Source: Zetaproteobacteria bacterium (GTDB lineage Bacteria; Pseudomonadota; Zetaproteobacteria; Mariprofundales; Mariprofundaceae). From it: DNA of 21,821 bases. Both the position numbers and the translations under genes were made by a program. The stretch is taken from the NCBI GenBank assembly GCA_021545665.1, contig JAJRTX010000026.1, forward strand, positions 1 through 21,821, written 5' to 3'. Of the stretch, positions 1-7,021 are shown piece by piece; position 1 is the stretch's first letter; each line of letters begins with the position of its first letter. The notes beneath the pieces were generated by a model. The model was given only the letters and a program-made list of their open reading frames with translations, was not told the DNA's origin and searched no databases.

Positions 1-34
1 GCATCCGGATGATGACTTTGAAGTGGTGTAGTCA

Positions 35-175
35 GTCGGCCGGATGGCCGACCAATCACCGGCTTCTAGCCGTAAAAGGAAGCCACTGGCTTTTAGCCGG
101 TGGTCGTTCACTTAATGTGAACAGGCCCTAATCGCATTAATGCCACAGAGTGCAGGTTTGAAGTGCAATCTGCAC
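35..175. repeat. Cluster of four intergenic hairpins (REP/BIME-like)
   Basis: No gene is supported in positions 1-189; the stretch holds four successive inverted repeats. GTCGGCC/GGCCGAC (35-41 and 46-52, 4-nt loop GGAT) is perfect. Arms 57-71 and 88-102 pair as CACCGGCT-3-AGCC with GGCT-3-AGCCGGTG, and each arm is itself a small hairpin (GGCT-TCT-AGCC and GGCT-TTT-AGCC). GTTCAC/GTGAAC (106-111 and 117-122, loop TTAAT) is perfect. GTGCAG/CTGCAC (150-155 and 170-175) is perfect. None is followed by a long T run on either strand, so they do not look like ordinary intrinsic terminators, although they lie just downstream of the minus-strand slyX. The arm-within-arm design resembles REP/BIME repeats or the ends of IS200/IS605-type elements. 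That link is inference; no transposase is visible. Confidence 0.6.
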
Positions 176-189
176 ATACCGTCATTTCT

Positions 190-399
190 TTAATAATGTG
201 GTGGCGGGGCTTCTTCTTCCGGGCGGGCCAGATCGGATGGGTTTAGGGCTTTTAGATGGCCTGAGAGCTGGTTTATATTTTTTTCCAGTTGATCAATTTG
301 CTGTTGCTGTTGTATCACCACTTCATTCAATTGTTCAATGGTATGATCCTGATAAGAGACTTTTGTTTCCAGTTCGATGATGCGATTTTCTAAATCCAT
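190..399 (-). CDS. slyX: SlyX family protein
   Basis: A 69-residue protein that is almost entirely one amphipathic, Gln/Glu/Leu-rich helix (about residues 2-50), followed by a Pro/Glu tail ending PPPHY. The short coiled coil, the opening pattern of ENRI, ELE, K and QDHTIEQLN, and the PPHY-type end are typical of SlyX, a small cytoplasmic coiled-coil protein of proteobacteria whose function is not established. The start is well supported: AGGAGG lies 10 nt before the ATG. The start codon lies inside the 3' end of srkA (10-nt overlap), so translation is probably coupled to that gene. Hairpins lie downstream at 35-175. Confidence 0.85.
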   Translation of the reverse strand: MDLENRIIELETKVSYQDHTIEQLNEVVIQQQQQIDQLEKNINQLSGHLKALNPSDLARPEEEAPPPHY

Positions 400-1397
400 T
401 GGATGGGTGCCTCCTGCAAGGCCGAAGCCTGCTCTTTGAGTGAGAGAATGTGATCTTCCCAGTAATTTTGTGTGTTAAACCATGGAAAAGCGCGTTTAAA
501 GGCCGGGTCGTCCCAGCGCCGTGCCAGCCAGGCGGCGTGATGCATCATACGCAGGGTTCTTAAGGGTTCGATCAGACTTAATTCGCGTGTATCAAAATCG
601 TGAAACTGGGAATATGCCTTGAGCAACGTATCAAGACTGGATTCCATATGAGGCCGGTCACCGGACAAAAACATCCATAAGTCCTGGACTGCCGGGCCCA
701 TGCGCGCATCGTCGAAATCAACAATAAAAGGTGTTTCATTTTTCCATAGAATATTGCCGGGATGACCATCGCCATGCAGACGGATTAGTTCAGGACAAAT
801 CAGATCAAATCTGTGCTCAATCGCATGTAGCAGGTCTTCAGCCAATGTTTCGTAAGCCCTTTCCAGTTCAACAGGAATAAATTCGTTCTCCAGCAGAAAC
901 TCATAGGAGTCATCACCGAAAGTTTGCACATTCAGTGTCGGTCTGTGCATGAATGCCCGGGTTGCACCCAGCGCATGGATTCGCCCGACGAAACGCCCGA
1001 GCTGCTCCAGATGGCTGGGATTCTCCAGATCAGGTGCCCGACCTGCTCTAAGCGGATATAGAGAAAATCGAAATGAGGCAAACTGAAACAGGCTTTCCCC
1101 ATCCAGCAGCATTGGCGGCACGGCAGGAATATCCAGTGCATCAAGCTCAAATGTAAACGTATGCTCCTCGCGAATGGCTGCATCCGACCAGCGGTTTGGG
1201 CGATAGAACTTGGCAATCACAGATTCTTCATCCACCAGGCCGATCTGATAGACACGATTTTCATACGAATTCAACGCCAGCTGATAACCGTCACATTCAA
1301 AACCAAGGTGTTCAATGGCCTGCAACACCTGTTCCGGCCCAAGATCATAAAATGATGTTTCTTTTTCTGATAATACCATGAGGGAACCATAACGCAT
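390..1397 (-). CDS. srkA: Stress response kinase A (SrkA/RdoA/YihE-type Ser/Thr kinase)
   Basis: A 335-residue protein of the aminoglycoside-phosphotransferase/choline-kinase fold, close in length to E. coli SrkA (328). Visible family marks are LNSYENRVYQ (42-51), the lysine in AKFYRP (K63), the catalytic loop LHGDGHPGNILW (D210, N215), the metal-binding VDFDDA (D227) and GPAVQDLWMFLSGD just after it. SrkA of E. coli is a cytoplasmic protein kinase linked to envelope (Cpx) stress and protection from stress-induced death; the same role here is inferred. An internal ATG at codon 7 (1379) is a credible alternative start, because neither ATG has a strong ribosome site. It is followed by slyX in an overlapping arrangement and is divergent from the Bax-like gene. 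Confidence 0.9.
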   Translation of the reverse strand: MRYGSLMVLSEKETSFYDLGPEQVLQAIEHLGFECDGYQLALNSYENRVYQIGLVDEESVIAKFYRPNRWSDAAIREEHTFTFELDALDIPAVPPMLLDGESLFQFASFRFSLYPLRAGRAPDLENPSHLEQLGRFVGRIHALGATRAFMHRPTLNVQTFGDDSYEFLLENEFIPVELERAYETLAEDLLHAIEHRFDLICPELIRLHGDGHPGNILWKNETPFIVDFDDARMGPAVQDLWMFLSGDRPHMESSLDTLLKAYSQFHDFDTRELSLIEPLRTLRMMHHAAWLARRWDDPAFKRAFPWFNTQNYWEDHILSLKEQASALQEAPIQWI

Positions 1398-1468
1398 CTA
1401 CCAGCTTGAGTATGTTATTGTATTGGGTATCACAGTTAAGTCCCGGATGCGGCTCCATAGTTCACCTC

Positions 1469-2281
1469 ATGAAGACATTAAATTTATCTCACATGACCCA
1501 CGCATGTATCATCACAGTTACATGCCTTGCAGTTTTATTTTTGCTGCCATCATGTTCAAAACCAATCTTTCCATTTGGTCAGGAAAAACATGAAATGAAA
1601 CAGAACTCAAAATTGTCAGGTTCATCCGAGAAAAAAGCCAAGGCTATAAAAATACCTGATGCAGCACAAAAAAAGGCGGTTTTTTTCTCATTCATGAAGC
1701 CACTGGTTGAGGCAGAAAATGCTCGGATTGAACAACAGCGAACTAAGCTGAAAGCACTAAGAGCAGCAGCAGGTCTGACTAAAGATGATCTGCAATGGCT
1801 GCATCAGCTTGCCATGCAATACCGGATTTCATTCAAGGGTGACCCGGACGAGCCCGTCTGGAATAAGCTCATGCAAAGCGTGGATGCGATTCCGCTTGAA
1901 ATGGCACTGGTTCAGGCAGCCAATGAATCGGCCTGGGGGCAGTCACGTTTCGCCCGTGATGCCAACAATTACTTCGGCCAGTGGTGTTATGAAAAAGGTT
2001 GTGGCCTGGTGCCACTTAAAAGGATTGCGGGTGCTACACATGAGGTGAAGAGTTTTGCCACGCCGAATCTTTCAGTCAGAGCTTATATGAAGAATATCAA
2101 TACCTCCCGTGCCTATGCGGAGTTTCGCAAGATGCGACAGAGCCTGCGCAATCAGCACCGTACGCTGGATGCAGAATTTCTCGCTATGGGTCTGACATCA
2201 TACTCTGAGCGTGGTATGGCCTATGTGAAGGTAATTCAGACGATGATACGGTCTAATCGTGAGTTGATTCAGAGCGCATAG
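1469..2281 (+). CDS. bax: Bax-type glucosaminidase-fold lipoprotein
   Basis: Homologue of the Bax/FlgJ-type glucosaminidase family (GH73-like, lysozyme-like fold). The signature is VQAANESAWGQSRFAR, whose glutamate is the expected catalytic acid, followed by NNYFGQWC and KGCGLVP, then ATHEV and SVRAYMKNINT. Before it, FFSFMKPLVEAENARI matches the usual Bax N-terminal segment. The frame is open from 1406, but that start leaves only 8 nt to the divergent srkA and adds 21 unlikely residues. The ATG at 1469 (or 1493) puts a hydrophobic signal directly before LLPSC. The Pro at -2 is unusual in a lipobox, so lipidation is likely but not certain. The protein probably cuts or binds peptidoglycan glycan strands in the periplasm. 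Neither ATG has a clear Shine-Dalgarno. No partner gene is evident. Confidence 0.82.
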   Translation: MKTLNLSHMTHACIITVTCLAVLFLLPSCSKPIFPFGQEKHEMKQNSKLSGSSEKKAKAIKIPDAAQKKAVFFSFMKPLVEAENARIEQQRTKLKALRAAAGLTKDDLQWLHQLAMQYRISFKGDPDEPVWNKLMQSVDAIPLEMALVQAANESAWGQSRFARDANNYFGQWCYEKGCGLVPLKRIAGATHEVKSFATPNLSVRAYMKNINTSRAYAEFRKMRQSLRNQHRTLDAEFLAMGLTSYSERGMAYVKVIQTMIRSNRELIQSA

Positions 2282-2286
2282 TTATT

Positions 2287-2313
2287 TGAGTTGGTATTCC
2301 GAATAACAACTCA
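2287..2313. terminator. Hairpin between convergent genes, candidate bidirectional terminator
   Basis: TGAGTTG (2287-2293) pairs with CAACTCA (2307-2313), then one G/A mismatch, then TATT pairs with AATA around a CCG loop. The hairpin fills the 41-bp gap between the convergent stop codons of the Bax-like gene (2281) and the hypothetical gene (2323). Neither side has a good T run, so factor-independent termination may be weak. Confidence 0.5.
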
Positions 2314-2322
2314 TCTTCAGAA

Positions 2323-2811
2323 TTAACTGTTTTGATCCAGTAGATCAGTAACTGTGCGGATCGAATGTTCAGTATTTCCAGCACGTTCCAGGCGGGCAAA
2401 TTCGGCAATGGCCTCTTCATGGGCTACCACATATGAGAAAAATTCTCTGCTGTGCTCGTCTGCATTCTCTTCAAGACGTTTATAAACCCTGAGGAAGGGG
2501 ACAGTTGCACGTTCCAGCAGTTGCATGGATTTCCCCCATGGTAAGAGGGCAAGTAGTATGCCGTAACAATATCCTCTGACCTTCACCGGTTTGGAAAGAT
2601 TCGCTTGCTGTTGCTGTTGTCGCAGAAATGTGATCAGGCGTTCCTTTGTCTGGGTTTCTAAATCCTTTAGTAACAACCACTTGCGCCGCCGCTGTGATGA
2701 CCATGTGAACCGGGCAGCCATGGCAAACAGGATTTCGCCCATTATCTCAGATGCAAGTATTCGATTAATATCGTTTTGATATCCGGCATAACTCACAAAT
2801 ACAGACTCCAT
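2323..2811 (-). CDS. Hypothetical helical protein, possibly ferritin-like
   Basis: A 162-residue protein that I do not recognise with confidence. It is mostly helical and soluble, with no signal peptide or membrane segment. Acidic residues recur at helix-like spacing: E22 and E26 in ILASEIMGEILF, E52 in KDLETQTKER, E114/E115 and E119, then the run HEEAIAEFARLE (131-142). HEEAIAEF resembles the fourth helix of ferritin-like or rubrerythrin-like di-iron proteins, but a complete pair of ExxH motifs is not obvious, so this is a suggestion only. A Gln-rich stretch lies at 65-69. No Shine-Dalgarno is visible; a 6-bp dyad sits directly before the ATG. It is flanked by the convergent bax-like gene and a transporter transcribed in the same direction. 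Confidence 0.65.
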   Translation of the reverse strand: MESVFVSYAGYQNDINRILASEIMGEILFAMAARFTWSSQRRRKWLLLKDLETQTKERLITFLRQQQQQANLSKPVKVRGYCYGILLALLPWGKSMQLLERATVPFLRVYKRLEENADEHSREFFSYVVAHEEAIAEFARLERAGNTEHSIRTVTDLLDQNS

Positions 2812-2823
2812 TTGACTGTCAAA
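2811..2823. promoter_or_regulatory. Short dyad at the start codon of the hypothetical gene
   Basis: TTTGAC and GTCAAA (2811-2816 and 2818-2823) form a perfect 6-bp dyad with a 1-nt centre that touches the ATG of the gene at 2323-2811. It occupies the place where a ribosome site would be expected. It could be an operator half-site pair or chance; 13 bp is short. Confidence 0.2.
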
Positions 2824-2941
2824 ACAGTATCTTCTTCATTTTGATTTACCATTCCAACTTCATCAATAAATGGTTGATAGTACAACTGTTTGCTTAAAAC
2901 TCAAACCGGTTACATATATAGTATTCTTGTATTGTGGCTTT

Positions 2942-4156
2942 CTAATTGCGCGGAGCCAACCTGCCGACAATGGCTGCACCAACGGAGTCACCGAAGACAT
3001 TTACTGTAGTGCGACAGCGATCCAGGAACCAGTCAATAGACAGAATCAGGCCAATGCCTTCGAGCGGTAAACCAACCGCTTCCAGTACAATCACCATGGT
3101 GACCAGCCCCGCTTCAGGAATGCCTGCTGCACCGATAGCTGCCATGGTGGCGGTCAACAGTACGACCATCTGCTGACCGAAGTTCAAGTCCAGACCATAA
3201 GCCTGAGCAATGAACAGAACGGCAACTGCTTCATACAAGGCTGTGCCATCCATATTAATGGTTGCCCCCAGCGGCAGCACGAAACGGCGCGCTTTTTCAT
3301 CTACGCCTGCTGCTTTTACGCCATCCAGAGTCAAGGGCAATGTGGCGCTGGATGAGGCGGTGGAAAATGCGGTCATCAGGGCCGTTCCCATATGACCCAG
3401 ATAATCTGCAACCGAACGGCGTGCAAGCAACATCAAGAACAGACACAATAGCGCTGCATGGGTGAGCAGGCCGGAAATTACCGCCAGTGCATATTTAGCC
3501 AGACCTGCCAGTTGAGCAAAGAATGCTTCGCCACCACCTGCTGAACCGAGCTTGGAAGCAATCAGGGCAAAGACGCCAATCGGTGCAAACACCATAATCC
3601 AGCCGACAATAGTCATCATGGCTTCGTTCAGACTTTCGAAAAACAAGATTACCGGCTTGCCTTTTTCACCCAATGTGGAGAGAGCTGCTGCCAGCAGAAT
3701 GCAAAATACGATAATCGGCAATAGCTTCATATTGGCCGCAGCATCAATAATGTTCGGATGCACCAGCGACAACACAAGATCAGTAATGCCGACATCGCCT
3801 ATTTTCGGTTTTGGCGCGGCAGCTCCGGATGAAAGATCCACACCCACGCCGGGTTGCCATAAATTAGCCATCAACAAACCTATGGATACGGCAATAAATG
3901 TTGTGGTGGCGTAATAAGCAACTGAAAAACCACCCATGCGACCCAGTTTGCGCACATCACCAAGGCCTGCCACACCTGTGATAATACTGGCTGCAACCAA
4001 TGGCACGATGAGCATTTTCAATGAAGTCAAAAATAACTCACCCAGCCAAGCTACCGATGCCATGGTTTCGCCCCAGACGAATCCGGAAACGCCACCGGCA
4101 ACAATGGCTACCAGCATAGCTATAAGCAGCCCTTTTTCATTACTGGTTTGTGTCAT
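2942..4156 (-). CDS. Dicarboxylate/amino acid:cation symporter (DAACS, GltP/DctA family)
   Basis: An inner-membrane secondary transporter of 404 residues with about eight hydrophobic segments and the DAACS core. The serine-rich re-entrant loop STASSSATLPLT lies near 266-276, NMDGT at 301-305 (cation and substrate site), IPEAG at 346-350 (second hairpin), and DRCRTTVNVFGD at 379-390. The arginine of DRCR (R382) aligns with the residue that binds the side-chain carboxylate of acidic amino acids in GltPh-type members. Glutamate, aspartate or a C4-dicarboxylate are therefore the likely substrates, taken up with Na+ or H+; the exact one cannot be read here. The frame is open to 4204, but GAGAGG lies 8 nt before the ATG at 4156, and the extra 16 residues are not family-like. 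TTGTC/GACAA (4180-4184 and 4191-4195) forms a small dyad in the leader. Confidence 0.88.
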   Translation of the reverse strand: MTQTSNEKGLLIAMLVAIVAGGVSGFVWGETMASVAWLGELFLTSLKMLIVPLVAASIITGVAGLGDVRKLGRMGGFSVAYYATTTFIAVSIGLLMANLWQPGVGVDLSSGAAAPKPKIGDVGITDLVLSLVHPNIIDAAANMKLLPIIVFCILLAAALSTLGEKGKPVILFFESLNEAMMTIVGWIMVFAPIGVFALIASKLGSAGGGEAFFAQLAGLAKYALAVISGLLTHAALLCLFLMLLARRSVADYLGHMGTALMTAFSTASSSATLPLTLDGVKAAGVDEKARRFVLPLGATINMDGTALYEAVAVLFIAQAYGLDLNFGQQMVVLLTATMAAIGAAGIPEAGLVTMVIVLEAVGLPLEGIGLILSIDWFLDRCRTTVNVFGDSVGAAIVGRLAPRN

Positions 4157-4323
4157 TATTATAACCTCTCGACTGTGTTTTGTCTGAACCGACAAGCTAT
4201 TCAAAAGTAAATATCACCATTCACAGATGATTGAAGCTTAGCAACAAATCACAAAGGTTGCCTTAATCCATTCCATCCATAATGATAGAGATGTTTTACC
4301 TCGGCACGAGATAGGGGGAAAGT

Positions 4324-4716
4324 TTGACAAAACATGCGAATACTCGCCAATACAGCCGTTCACAGGTTGCTATCACAGCCACTATCACCCCATCTGGCGG
4401 TGCACCTTTTGATGTTGAGGTTGCCGATATCAGTATGGGCGGCATGTTTGTCCATACAGATGTAGAACTGTCGCAGGGAACCAAATGCCAGATCAAAATA
4501 TTGCTTGGTCATATCAAACATGAGCTACCAATTGGCGCAGAAGGCACTATTGTAAGATCCCTCGAAGGAGGGCTCGCTTTAAAATTCGGCGCAGTAAAAA
4601 TAGATACTGCTGCCGAGCTTCAGAGTCTGATTGTTTTCAATGCAGATGACCCTGAGCAGGCTGCAGTTGAGTTTTCCAAGCATGGGGGCTGGATATTCAA
4701 CCCTGACCCCCAATAG
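4324..4716 (+). CDS. PilZ domain protein, putative c-di-GMP receptor
   Basis: A 130-residue single-domain protein. The PilZ signature is complete: RQYSR (R8 and R12, the RxxxR arm) and DISMGG (35-40, the D/NxSxxG motif), followed by the beta-barrel pattern MFVHTD and GLALKF. These residues bind the phosphates and bases of c-di-GMP in characterised PilZ proteins, so binding is expected. The output is unknown because there is no second domain. The start codon is TTG, supported by a GGGGG tract 5 nt upstream and by the domain beginning straight after it. It stands alone: the symporter diverges upstream, and moeB converges 13 bp beyond its stop. The HD-GYP protein at 13126 could control the second messenger it senses. 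Confidence 0.9.
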   Translation: MTKHANTRQYSRSQVAITATITPSGGAPFDVEVADISMGGMFVHTDVELSQGTKCQIKILLGHIKHELPIGAEGTIVRSLEGGLALKFGAVKIDTAAELQSLIVFNADDPEQAAVEFSKHGGWIFNPDPQ

Positions 4717-4729
4717 AAAGGACACTACA

Positions 4730-5899
4730 CTAGTATTTCTTCAGTGAAGCATCCACATCATCAATCCAGCGCAAAATACCACCATTGAGATTTTTTACCC
4801 GGCTGTAACCTTTGGATTGCAGAAACTCAACCGCCTGTGCAGAACGGAAACCTGATTTACAATGAACCACCACATCCTGATCCTGTGGCACTTCAGGATA
4901 GCGTTCGGCAATCTGACCAAGCGGAATTTTCACACTGCCATCAATGGCGCAAATACCAATCTCGTAAGGTTCCCGCACATCCAGTATAAACACATCTGCC
5001 TGTGCTGTTATCAGCGCATTTAATTCTGCCGGAGTAATCTCATCACTGCTCATATTTTCCTCCTGATCAACCGTTTCTGTTGGCGGCAGGCCACAGAACT
5101 GCTCATATTCCGTTACATCGCCAATGCTTGGGTGATCACCACAAGCCGGGCATGTCGGGTCTCTGCGCAAGCGCACTTCACGGAAACGCATATTCATTGC
5201 ATCATATAATAATAAACGACCAGACAAGGTGTCACCCTGTCCCAGAATAATCTTTACCGCCTCAGTCGCCTGAATTACACCAATCACACCGGGCAAAACG
5301 CCCAGTACGCCGCCTTCGGCACAGGACGGCACCAGCCCCGGCGGCGGTGGTTCAGGATACAGACAGCGGTAACATGGTCCCCGATCCTCTCCCACACCAT
5401 AATTGAACACTGTAGCCTGCCCTTCAAACTGAAAGATCGAGGCATAAATCAGTGGTTTATCTTCCAGAATGCAGGCATCATTGACCAGATACCGGGTGGG
5501 GAAATTATCCGTGCCATCGACCACCAGATCATACTGACTGACAATCTCGCGCACATTATCTCGCCGGATTCCCTCGCCATGCAGATTCACGTGCAGGTGC
5601 GGATTAATACCGATCAGCGTATCACGGGCCGATTCCACTTTCGGGCGACCAATATCTGCGGTTGAATGGGCGATCTGGCGTTGCAAATTGGAATCATCCA
5701 CCACATCGAAATCAACCAGCCCCAGCGTGCCGACTCCGGCAGCAGAAAGATAGAGGCTGATCGGACTACCCAAACCGCCCGTTCCAACACACAGCACACG
5801 CGCCTGTTTCAGTTTCTCCTGCCCTTCCAATCCCACCTGCGGCAAAATAATATGCCGATCAAACCGTGCCAGTTCCGCAGCACTCAAAATATCAGACAT
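4730..5899 (-). CDS. moeB: MoeB/ThiF-type adenylyltransferase fused to a rhodanese domain
   Basis: A 389-residue E1-like enzyme. Residues 1-270 are the ThiF/MoeB domain: GTGGLGSP (39-46, ATP loop), DIGRPKV, DGTDNFPTRY (128-137), two zinc pairs CYRC (C176, C179) and CPAC (C250, C253), and a cysteine in PSCAEGG (C193). Residues 285-389 are a rhodanese domain with active-site loop CKSGFRS (C347). It should adenylate the C-terminal glycine of a ThiS/MoaD-like sulfur carrier, and the rhodanese may supply sulfur, as in MOCS3/Uba4-type fusions. Whether the target serves molybdopterin, thiamine or cysteine synthesis cannot be decided because no carrier gene is adjacent. ATG 5899 follows AGGAG by 6 nt. 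The junction carries its own strong ribosome site (5051-5064). It lies downstream of nagZ, across repeat element A. Confidence 0.9.
   Translation of the reverse strand: MSDILSAAELARFDRHIILPQVGLEGQEKLKQARVLCVGTGGLGSPISLYLSAAGVGTLGLVDFDVVDDSNLQRQIAHSTADIGRPKVESARDTLIGINPHLHVNLHGEGIRRDNVREIVSQYDLVVDGTDNFPTRYLVNDACILEDKPLIYASIFQFEGQATVFNYGVGEDRGPCYRCLYPEPPPPGLVPSCAEGGVLGVLPGVIGVIQATEAVKIILGQGDTLSGRLLLYDAMNMRFREVRLRRDPTCPACGDHPSIGDVTEYEQFCGLPPTETVDQEENMSSDEITPAELNALITAQADVFILDVREPYEIGICAIDGSVKIPLGQIAERYPEVPQDQDVVVHCKSGFRSAQAVEFLQSKGYSRVKNLNGGILRWIDDVDASLKKY
5051..5064 (-). promoter_or_regulatory. Internal ribosome binding site and ATG at the MoeB-rhodanese junction
   Basis: On the minus strand AGGAGG (5064-5059) is followed by AAAAT and an in-frame ATG (5053-5051), codon 283 of the fusion. 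Strength and spacing (5 nt) are better than those of most true starts in the window. Initiation here would give a free 107-residue rhodanese spanning 4730-5053 that begins MSSDEITPAEL, a natural start for a single-domain sulfurtransferase. Use of the site is inferred. Confidence 0.6.
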
Positions 5900-5922
5900 C
5901 AAAAACTCCTAAAATCTTATTC

Positions 5923-6038
5923 ACCACGAAGAACACGAAGAGAAATCAAGAAAGCAATATGATTGACAGATTTAAAATGCATGCCTGTCATCTCATCTCA
6001 TGTTTCTACTATTGATTTGTCTTCGTGCTCTTCGTAGT
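5923..6038. repeat. Repeat element A: 116-bp inverted-repeat element with ACGAAGA-type units
   Basis: Arms 5923-5949 and 6012-6038 are inverted and match at 24 of 27 positions. Each arm starts ACC or ACT and then repeats ACGAAGAAC/ACGAAGAG at a spacing of about 9 nt, ending AAATCAA. A second inner dyad, TGACAG/CTGTCA, lies in the centre, so the whole element can fold into one long hairpin. It fills the gap between nagZ and moeB, both on the minus strand. It shares its design with elements B and C. Confidence 0.8.
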
Positions 6039-6042
6039 AAAT

Positions 6043-6957
6043 CTATAAATTCTCATAAACCGAACGAACACCCTCAGGTTCACAAACCAGAAGCGTATCA
6101 CATCCCGCCTTCAAAGTAGCCTGTGCAGCCTGCCATACATCTGCGCCCACGCCTTTCATACACAAGTCATCACTCCAGACACGCCCGCTAAAACTTATAT
6201 CTTGGCGCAATACCTGCTGAATCCAGAATGGAGAAATAGTCGCTACATTCTTGTCTGTATTACGATAAATTACATGCGCCGTCATCACATGTTGCAAACC
6301 CTGCTTAACGAGGTCTGCAAATGGCTCAGCTTCCGCCATAATCACCTCAAGTGAAACATTCACTTCCGGCACAGCTACATGTGAATCCGCATTGGCCCGC
6401 CCATGCCCCGGAAAATGCTTACCCACAGCCTCTATACCGCCATCACCCAGCCCCCGCATACATGCAGCTGCCAGTTCGGATACCACGGTTATATGATCAC
6501 CATAGGCCCGCTGGCCAATAATGCCATGCCCGTCTGCATGGAACAGATCAAGCACCGGCGCACAGTTATGCGTGAACCCAAGCTCTTTGAGCGCCTTGCC
6601 AACCGCCAGATTGTCTTCATACACGGCAGCAATTGCATCCTCCGGATGATCAGAATGCAACAGCCCATATTCAGCCGCATATTTGCGCTGATTAAAAGGA
6701 GCCCAGGGCATTCGGTTCACCCTGCCCCCCTCTTCATCAATGGCCGCCCATGTTTGTTGACCCGTACAGGCGCGCACCTCAGCCAACAGGGCCTTGACCT
6801 GCGCAGGACTGTCAACATTGCGTCCAAACAGAATTACTCCCAATGGCGGCTTCTGCTTAAGCCAGAGCTGTTCCTGCTCTGTCAGGCTCAAACCTTCCAA
6901 CCCGATAATCAGCTGCTTATTCATTAAAACTTGAGGATTCATATCATTTGTAATCAT
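6043..6957 (-). CDS. nagZ: Beta-N-acetylhexosaminidase NagZ (GH3)
   Basis: A 304-residue cytoplasmic glycoside hydrolase of family 3 that removes N-acetylglucosamine from anhydro-muropeptides during cell-wall recycling. Diagnostic motifs are AIDEEGGRVNR (72-82), the substrate loop KHFPGHG (180-186) with ADSH (D191 and H193, the Asp-His dyad characteristic of bacterial NagZ) and the nucleophile motif WSDDLCMKG (D263/D264). It is about 35 residues shorter than E. coli NagZ, with a brief C-terminal end, but all catalytic parts are present. ATG 6957 has AGAGGA 8 nt upstream; in-frame ATGs at codons 6 and 12 are poorer. It sits 64 bp downstream of ilvD and upstream of moeB on the same strand, with element A beginning 4 nt past its stop. 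Confidence 0.92.
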   Translation of the reverse strand: MITNDMNPQVLMNKQLIIGLEGLSLTEQEQLWLKQKPPLGVILFGRNVDSPAQVKALLAEVRACTGQQTWAAIDEEGGRVNRMPWAPFNQRKYAAEYGLLHSDHPEDAIAAVYEDNLAVGKALKELGFTHNCAPVLDLFHADGHGIIGQRAYGDHITVVSELAAACMRGLGDGGIEAVGKHFPGHGRANADSHVAVPEVNVSLEVIMAEAEPFADLVKQGLQHVMTAHVIYRNTDKNVATISPFWIQQVLRQDISFSGRVWSDDLCMKGVGADVWQAAQATLKAGCDTLLVCEPEGVRSVYENL

Positions 6958-7021
6958 TATAACTGTCCTCTCCGGGCTTTGGGGTCAGGATCCGTTCCGC
7001 ATATTTCTCCCCTTGTTCATC

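Noticed and set aside
1..31. Possible 3' end of a plus-strand gene ending in DDDFEVV at a TAG (29-31)
   Set aside because: Only ten codons are visible, no family can be recognised and other frames are also open, so it is not supported as a gene.
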